Origin: Gigantopelta aegis
Taxonomy: Eukaryota > Mollusca > Gastropoda > Neomphalida > Peltospiridae
Assembly (NCBI RefSeq): GCF_016097555.1
Contig: NC_054702.1
Span: 90,215,298 to 90,279,297 of the forward strand
DNA: 64,000 nucleotides
Direction: 5' to 3'
In this document: piece after piece, positions 56,608 to 64,000 of the stretch
Position numbering within the stretch: the first letter of the stretch is position 1
How the letters are laid out: each line of letters begins with the position of its first letter
The notes under the pieces: model-generated
Told to the model about the DNA's origin: nothing
The model's input: only the letters and a program-made list of their open reading frames with translations
Databases searched by the model: none
Made by a program: the position numbers and the translations under genes

Positions 56608-59060
56608 ATAATAGAGTCTGCTATTAAATACTGTTCGATTCATATTTTAATGAACATTGCTATGCTCTGAATAAATTAAAGCACCTGACATTACCTGATC
56701 GCACGAAGAAAACAGACTTAATGAAATTACTTAAGCAGCTGGTGTCATCAAAAATAAAATCAAAGGACGGTGCAAGTCAGTGTGACCTACATGACAGCCC
56801 TACTTCAAGGATGCCATTGTTAATGTTACCCCACACAACTTATCCGTGCAAAGCATGTTGCGTTAATAATTACGACATGTAAACGAGAGACCAGATACAG
56901 AATTCCATATTACCCAACCCCAACACACACAATGTATAGAATATGAAATGGGTAAAACATTCGCCGGCCCCGCACCCCGCTTTATAAGGGTTAAGTTCCC
57001 ATTTTATATTGATAGACAGGGTTAGGGTTAGAAATGTTTGATCAATGTCTCCAAAACAAGAATCTTGGAATATGGAGTTTCTGCGTTGACACATAACTTG
57101 TGAAAGCGATGTGGGGATATGGTTGTACCAGTCACTAACCCCCCCCCCCCCACACACACACACACACACACATCAACTATGAAGCTGATCAGAATGTGTT
57201 GCTCCCTCCACAACTGAATTGCGAGTTACTGCCTATTCACCCACCCATCTCCAGTTGCTGACAAATTCCGTCGTCCGCCATAAGTGGATGCGACGGGGGT
57301 TAACTACCCTCGCCTCCCCCCACCCCAACCCAATCTTTGAATTCGGGCAAAAGGAGCTGGCCTGAAACCATTGGCGTACTGGCTCCCATTTTTGTAGGGG
57401 GGGGTGGGGGGGAGCAGGCTGATTTTTTTGCCCAAATTAAAAAAAAAAAAAAGCCCTTATCTGGATAACGTTTATTCATATTAGCATTACTGCCAAACAG
57501 CTATATACATTTTTTTGTGTGAGTTACAACTAATATTTTGGGTAGAATAAGAAAATTACATGGTGAAAAGTGTTCAGCCCAGCTCATTTTGTCCGAATTT
57601 CTCTATTGGTTTTGACAGAATTTAAGAATTTTCTCCAGGACTGCCCCCCGTCTCGTACGCTTATAACTAAAACCTTATATTTCCATAATTCTACTCACAT
57701 TAGTTGTAATCCATGTAAAAATACCTAATGAATTGTTTGCAACTCACATTCGGTAATTCCGTCTACTTCGACACCCCTTCCTTCACACACACACCCAACA
57801 CAACACATACACCTTGTATGCTTACGACGCCATTACATTACGGCATATTAGTTATCAACTTGTTACACCATATCAGTTAAAGCTGCTGGGGCTCTCTTTT
57901 TAGCATCAGCGATGGTTTTTATATATTTATACATGTATGTATATGGTGTGTGCCCTCCCCCAACCCTCCACACTTTTTGGCACCTTCCTACACCCGTGAT
58001 ATATAATTAGGTAGGTTTGACTGTATAAATAAATATTGTTAACTAGATTAATAATCAACAAAAATAAATCAGAATATTAATATAAAATCTAATTTGTATA
58101 AAACAGTATTTTTGTGTTCTTTTTTAATATCACAATGACTGAATGATACAAGACAAGCATTCCAAGATGGACTACTACACCAACTTTTATGACCCTGCAT
58201 GGAACAACATAAATGTGGCCCAAACAAGTTCAGGTCAGATATATTTAATACAAGCGTGGTTGTAAAAAGTTATCCAGGGGGCTAATGACAATGGTCCTAT
58301 GGATTGTGGTGAGCAAAGTTTCTAGGGGGGGGGGGGGGGGGGGGTTGAGATTCGTGGTAATGACAATGGTCCCAATATATCACAACCACTCTTTAACACA
58401 GGTGTCTGCTAGAGCAGGTTCAACTGTATTTTCAGACAATAGTTTAGTGGGCCATTTCATAATTTCTGTCATGTGACCCTTCCTTTACGACTGATTGACA
58501 CTAGGTTCATATGCGAGTACAGTCATTAATTACAAACCATTAACCTCTGTCCCCAAACTAGCTGAGGTGTTGCATGAACCGTAACTGGATATCAATATGG
58601 AAATAAATGAAAACAGATTGTTGCTTATTTATAGAGGTTGTTGATTTAACAGGTTTTATTATAAAAACATCTGGGAAAACACAACATAGATGTTGATAAT
58701 AAAGAAATATAAATTTATTACAATGTCAATGTATTCTGAAAGATAATGATATATAAAACAACATATAAATACATGCATATACACATGTACAAATGTACAA
58801 GTTTTAAGAATATAATTAACAGTTACAAGAATCTTGAAGATACAACAAAAATAACTTAACAAATGACAAACTAAAACAAAATGAAATAATTTAGTTATAT
58901 ACAAACACTAGTATATTGTGGGTGTTTTTTTTTATTTTTTTTTAATTTTTTTATTAGCCATCAGTGGCTATCTGTCTTAAGCAAAATAATTTAGTCCTTT
59001 ATATTTGAAAATATCACTTGAGTGACAAGTGATAAATCTGTTGTGGCATGACCATGATGA
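56608..59060. other. Intergenic DNA with homopolymers and microsatellites
   Basis: C-run plus (CA)n at 57139-57172 and a G-run at about 58326-58344. No gene or mobile element recognised. Several C-rich patches near 57300-57420. Confidence 0.45.
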
Positions 59061-59061
59061 A

Positions 59062-59358
59062 AAGGTTTGTTTTGTTTAACGACACCACTAGAGCACATCA
59101 ATTAATTAATCATCAGCTATTGGATGTCAAACATTTTGTAATTCTGACTCGTAGTCATCAGAGGAATCCCGCTACATTTGTTCTAATGCAGCAAGGGATC
59201 TTTTATATGCACTATCCCACAGACAGGAAAACACATACCATGGTCTTTGTCCAGTTGTGATGCACTGGCTGGAACGAGAAAACACCTAATCAGCTGAATG
59301 GATCCACCGACGCAAGCACCTCAAGTGAGCACTCGACCGACTGAGCTAAATCCTGTCC
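59062..59358 (-). mobile_element. SINE, variant A
   Basis: Reverse orientation: tail 'gtttgttttgtttaacgaca', body 'gcaagggatcttttatatgc', head 'ctgagctaaatcctgtccct'. Confidence 0.92.
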
Positions 59359-59399
59359 CTGACCATGATAACTTCCAGATTATAATCATCAGTAAACCT

Positions 59400-60520
59400 T
59401 ACAAACGCCTGGTGGTCATATAAACATAATGGAATACAGGTTACACATTTTAATACTAAATCTGGTGTGAAATTCTGGCTACACCAGTGTGTGTATTTCT
59501 GTTTAATCAATTCTTAAAATTTTTAATATTATTTCATACAACCAATTCTTAAATTTTTCTATTATTATTTCATATATTACGTCATTCAATGACATACCAA
59601 TTGGTAACAGACAACAAATAAAATAATACTCAACAAATGTTATCACTAACTAAAAACCATTCTAAAATAGATGCTAAAATAGATGCTAAAATGCAAAGAC
59701 TTAAAAACATACACAAAACCACAAGATAAAGTATGTAATAGTACAGCTGAAGTAAGCAAGGAGTTATAAATAATAATGGGTAATTAAAAAACACAAAAAC
59801 CCCACTGTAATACTACATGTATAGCCTAACATGTTACACTGCCTAATAACACGGATCGGTGCCTTTAACATCTGTGCTTGTTACACATGTTTCAGTTTAA
59901 CATTTTTAATGTTTTACGATACTATACAGTATTATTATTACATAATAACTCATACCTCAAGCTAGAATATTTTTAAATTGAACAAATGTAACAGTATTGT
60001 AAATATGATTGGTCTCGATTATAAAGATCTCCCCCAAAACATCATTCAACATTCTTCAATAGTCTGCTTGATGAAACGAACCGATGGAAATTATGATTAG
60101 AAACAAAATTAATAAAACAGTACTAGTACCAGTGCAACTGACAAAACAATGCAAGCAATATATTGGCACAATAATTACAAGACACATTATATTTTTCATC
60201 AACCACTTAGAATAAAATACAAAGAAGAAGAAAACAAAACAAATGCCAAACATGTGGTTTGGGTCTGTCAGAATTAAAATACTATTTTATGTCATTAAAT
60301 AGTAATCGTGTAACAAACAAGAAAACACAAACTTAAAATGTGTTTTGGTCAAACAAAATTAACTGTCCATGAATTGTTGCTCATACTATGTATGTACATT
60401 TACCATGTTAGCTACATACAATTTAATTTCTTCAGTGCTCTGCATAAGAGATGGAGGAAACTACTACCAACTAACAAAACATGGCTGTCTTTCACTGATT
60501 TGACACTCAAAACAAACAGC
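59400..60520. other. AT-rich intergenic DNA
   Basis: No recognised feature. The short plus-strand frame near 60338-60568 runs into the SINE and is not supported. Confidence 0.4.
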
Positions 60521-60529
60521 CAAAAGTTG

Positions 60530-60715
60530 AAGTTTGTTTTGTTTAATGACACCACTAGAGCACATTGATTTATTAATCATCAGTTAGCCTTTGATATACC
60601 AGTTGTTATGCACTGGCTCAAATGAGAAACAACCCAATCTGCCCACCGACGGGGATTGATCCTAGACCAACTGCGCATCAAGTGAGCGCTTTACCATGGG
60701 GTTACATTCCGCCCC
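60530..60715 (-). mobile_element. SINE, variant A, with central deletion
   Basis: Tail 'gtttgttttgtttaatgaca' joins directly to 'gcctttgatataccagttgt', losing ~130 bases of body; the head ('gcatcaagtgagcgctttac') is well kept. Confidence 0.9.
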
Positions 60716-61699
60716 CATTCAAAACAAATGCCAATCTCTGCAGTTTAATTGATGTGAGATAAAAATAAATGCAGTGAAAATGACTCTGCGATTTTTTTGT
60801 ATTGTGACTTTTTAAAGTTGCCTTTACCAGACACATTGAAAAACAGGCACTTTAGTGGGTACTTATTATTCTACAAGCATATCAAAACACATATCTGCCA
60901 AAAAATTGGGGTGTCACCAAGCTAGATTTTTTTGTACACATCTCGAACATCGTGTAATTTTCTCCTATTTTGTGAATAAACAAACACCTTAAAATCCATA
61001 CTTAATAAAGAGTTTTTCAATTGAAATACATGTCAAATTTAATGTATATTTTGTGTATTATAGAAATTATTTTGGTACAATGTAATATCCATTAACGTTT
61101 GTATGTTTTTGACAAAACTGTCGAGTTATTTCAATATATGTATTTAAACTACAATTTCATATTTTATTAGCACATTTTGGCTTATATAATTTTGTTCACC
61201 ACTCAAAAATTCCCACAAATCTGTATAAAAAATACTAGCATGTCTATTTACTAAAAATTAAATAAAAAAGATAGGTCACCGGGCTATTTAAAAAAACAAT
61301 TCAAAACCCCCTTTTTTTTCCAACATGTAATGCAAAATGCAATAACACTGTCTTGTGTAACTATCAACATTTCTAACAATAATAAAATGTATACAACTCT
61401 ACAAATAGACCAGAAAGCATCTTATAACACATGTATGTAATGCGCGGAACAAAGAGAGGATGTTTATCCCCCAATTAATGTATAGCACATGAATACATTG
61501 CATTTATTGGAATTTAGTGGGGGAACATCCAATATCTTGCTCAACTTGATATTTTCATGGAAGATTACATTAGTATACTTTTGAATACTGTAGTTGCACT
61601 TTTTAAATATTGCACCCCTCCCTAAAAAAATCATGCATTTGCTCCTGTATGTAATTGTGTATTAATTTGATTTAGGTCAGTATTACATAATACTCAAGT

Positions 61700-62010
61700 A
61701 GCCATCCATTACACTCGCAATTAGGACCCATGTCTACGATCCGTTGACCGTGTCAATGTCACCAGTTAGTAAGTTTAAGATAGAAGTCACTTTTTCAACC
61801 CTTGTTTTCGATATTCTGTAGTTTTTAAAAAAATATTTAATTATAAGATTTTCTTCTTACACAATCAGGTGCATTAGTAATTTTCAAACAAAATATTTTC
61901 AATAAACATTTTGTATTGGAATTTCCCCGGCATTTTGAAGATGGAAATCATGCACCCAGTTTATTGTTATTGTAAGGAGATGAAAAGTGATGTCATTGTA
62001 ATATGCCCTA
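61700..62010. repeat. Inverted partial copy of the 450-935 MITE
   Basis: The reverse complement of about 61880-62000 matches 735-860 ('acaataacaataaactgggt', 'ttactaatgcacct'), and the 'agtcactttttcaacccttg' word at about 61784 matches its terminal repeat. Confidence 0.65.
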
Positions 62011-62219
62011 CTGACGTTATACCAATTCAACAAGCTACCAGAGTTTTGTCTCGTATATGCCCAGCAGTTGTGCACGTAAACAACACCCGAATATGCCTTT
62101 AAATTTATTTGTATACTGAGTTTGATGTTTTGCTCATCAAATGGTAAATCTTTAAAAATTTGTTTTGAATTGTCATCTTATAAAAAAGTGGGGGTTTTCA
62201 ACATTTTGTTTTGAACGGT

Positions 62220-62660
62220 CATTGCTCTCCATGTTGTGTCGTATGGACATTTTTAATATTTTGTACTGAATTGTTGTCACTCTCAACAGTTTGTGTTGGA
62301 ATGCTTTCATTCTCAGTATTTTGTGCTGAACTGTGAACATCAATCTCCACATTTTGTGTTGAACTGTGAACATCTCCACATGTTGTGCTGAACTGTAAAC
62401 ATCTCCACATTTAGTGTTAACTGTGAACATCAATCTCCACATTTTGTCATGAAATGTGAACACCAATCTCCACATTTTGTGTTTAACAGTGAACATCAAT
62501 CTCCACATTTTGGGTTGAATTGTGAACATCAATCTCCACAATTTGGATTGAACTGTGAAAACCAATCTCCACATTTTGTGTTCAACAGTGAACATTAATC
62601 TCCACATGTTGTGTGGAACTGTGAACATCAGACTCCACAGTTTGTGTTGAACTAACATCA
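62220..62660. repeat. 33-bp minisatellite extending a coding frame
   Basis: About 12 units like 'cacattttgtgttgaactgt' plus 'gaacatcaatct' (33 bp) follow one another with a few indels. On the minus strand the unit encodes 'SSTQNVEIDVH'. The first two or three units belong to the open frame of the exon at 62582-63052; the following units contain in-frame stops and indels. Confidence 0.88.
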
Positions 62661-63052
62661 TTTACATCATTTTGAACTGAATCATCATCCTCTTCAACAT
62701 CTTGTGTTGAGACTTGCCCAGTGTCATAAAAATTAAATGGTGGCGGAGCTGAAGGCAAGGGCAACTGATTTGACAGCTGTGATGTTGACTGTTCACAATA
62801 AGACACATGACCTTCCATTGATGCTGCAAGTGGAAACACACCATATCTGTTAGGAATGATTCCTACAAGGCCTCTTATCCGACAAAACGTATTCGTTCCT
62901 GTATTGTTCGAGAAGTACAGGTAGTTAATAAGCTCAGTTCTAGCATCTTCCAGTTCATGCAAAGGGTATGGACTCACATCTTCAGATATTTTTCTTTGGG
63001 GATGTCTTGCTACACGGGGAACAGGAGCAACCATCTCATTGTAATGTAACAT
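62582..63052 (-). CDS. Terminal exon: undescribed N-terminal domain followed by a minisatellite-encoded tail
   Basis: Starts in phase 0 after the acceptor 'ttttattattcag' (AG at 63053-63054) and ends at TGA (62582). It encodes 'PQRKISEDVSPYPLHELEDA', 'RTELINYLYFS', 'RIRGLVGIIPNRYGVF' and 'SYCEQSTSQLSNQLPLPSA', aligning with the zinc-finger exon at 38.1-39.5 kb and the exon at 49.3-49.6 kb. Instead of zinc fingers it has an acidic 'TQDVEEDDDSVQNDVND' stretch and a tail built from the 33-bp repeat. A single changed repeat unit supplies the stop. The first base of the exon begins an ATG, so translation could start here, but the clean acceptor suggests upstream exons beyond the window. Function unknown. 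Confidence 0.75.
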   Translation of the reverse strand: MLHYNEMVAPVPRVARHPQRKISEDVSPYPLHELEDARTELINYLYFSNNTGTNTFCRIRGLVGIIPNRYGVFPLAASMEGHVSYCEQSTSQLSNQLPLPSAPPPFNFYDTGQVSTQDVEEDDDSVQNDVNDVSSTQTVESDVHSSTQHVEINVHC

Positions 63053-63360
63053 CTGAATAATAAAAAAAATCCCACATTTTATTGCTACAATGTACGTGTG
63101 TACAAGCATAAATACAAGTGCATTATGTAATTGGGATTCCATCTGGTAGAATCTGAAGTGGGGTGGAGGTGGGGCACATCACACGAGGATCATAAGACTT
63201 GTTTATTTGTTGTTCTACTGTGAATATATAAAATAATTTTTAAAATTGCAGAAAACTGTAATCTAAAAGTTGCTAACTTATCAGCAAATCACACTGATAC
63301 TACACAAAGAAAAATAATATTCCCACAACCCAATTTGAAACAGCTTGTGTTCACCACTTC

Positions 63361-64000
63361 ATTTACTTTGTTTTAAACCACTAGAGAACATTGATCAGCT
63401 ATAGATGTCATACATTTGATAATTTACTTTGTTTTAAACCACTAGAGAACATTGATCAGCTATAGATGTCATACATTTACTTTGTTTGAAACCACTAGAG
63501 AACATTGATCAGCTATTGATGTCATACATTTACTTTGTTTGAAACCACTAGAGAACATTGATCAGCTATAGATGTCATACATTTACTTTGTTTGAAACCA
63601 CTAGAGAACATTGATCAGCTATAGATGTCATACATTTACTTTGTTTGAAACCACTAGAGAACATTGATCAGCTATAGATGTCATACATTTACTTTGTTTG
63701 AAACCACTAGAGAACATTGATCAGCTATAGATGTCAAACATTTACTTTGTTTTAAACCACTAGAGAACATTGATCAGCTATAGATGTCAAACATTTACTT
63801 TGTTTGAAACCACTAGAGAACATTGATCAGCTATAGATGTCATACATTTACTTTGTTTGAAACCACTAGAGAACATTGATCAGCTATAGATGTCAAACAT
63901 TTGATAATTTACTTTGTTTTAAACCACTAGAGAACATTGATCAGCTATAGGTGTCATACATTTACTTTGTTTGAAACCACTAGAGAACATTGATCAGCTA
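63361..64000. repeat. 53-bp satellite derived from the tail of a variant-A SINE, running off the window
   Basis: Twelve units are visible, mostly 53 bp ('tttactttgtttgaaaccac' + 'tagagaacattgatcagcta' + 'tagatgtcataca'). Two sites keep an extra 'ttgataa', giving a longer unit. The unit matches the SINE tail ('tttgtttaacgacaccacta', 'gagcacattgattta', 'ggatgtcaaacatttg') with a deletion around 'aatcatcggctattg'. Units are nearly identical, so the amplification is recent. Confidence 0.93.

Noticed and set aside
57018-57032. Telomere-like 'gttagggttag' (also near 46910)
   Set aside because: Only two units in each place; no interstitial telomere array.
63361-64000. CRISPR-like array of regular direct repeats
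   Set aside because: There are no unique spacers: unit follows unit directly, the unit comes from a SINE tail, and the DNA is animal.

Overview
This is a window of animal nuclear DNA, very probably from a marine gastropod mollusc. It is AT-rich, its genes are split by many introns with GT-AG borders, and it is full of molluscan tRNA-derived SINEs, microsatellites and small terminal-inverted-repeat (TIR) transposons. The SINE consensus and one solo LTR resemble repeats I associate with deep-sea vent snails (Gigantopelta-like), but I cannot confirm a species from sequence alone. There are no bacterial operons, rRNA genes, CRISPR arrays or convincing tRNA genes.

Layout. 1-7.5 kb is repeat country: a hAT-like element nested in a larger TIR element, a duplicated SINE block, and a ~1.6 kb segment that recurs at 18.3-19.9 kb. 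7.6-13.3 kb holds four minus-strand exons of a coiled-coil protein with a conserved but unrecognised C-terminal domain; its last exon is flanked on both sides by minisatellites grown out of the exon's own ends. 13.3-22.7 kb is intergenic. 22.8-29.3 kb is a complete seven-exon minus-strand DRAP1 (NC2-alpha) gene, the one confident orthologue. It is paired head to head across 240 bp with a six-exon plus-strand coiled-coil gene at 29.5-34.8 kb. 34.9-37.7 kb holds a Tc1/mariner relic and SINEs. 38.1-39.5 kb is a large minus-strand terminal exon with four C2H2 zinc fingers. 42.6-46.8 kb is probably a MULE-type DNA transposon remnant. 49.3-49.6 kb and 62.6-63.05 kb hold two further minus-strand exons that share the N-terminal domain of the zinc-finger exon, and 55.07-55.49 kb holds a Pro/Tyr-rich exon. 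53.0-54.5 kb is a solo LTR carrying a SINE. The window ends in a 53-bp satellite derived from a SINE tail.

How parts relate. DRAP1 and its divergent partner share a short intergenic region with ETS-like and NRF1-like motifs, which suggests a shared housekeeping promoter. The three domain-sharing exons all lie on the minus strand over 25 kb and all begin in phase 0 right after a splice acceptor, so they are either paralogous genes in a cluster or alternative terminal exons of a larger locus. The most unusual points are this undescribed ~70-residue domain family, the minisatellite that multiplies a splice acceptor about 15-fold, and the SINE-to-satellite conversion at the right edge.
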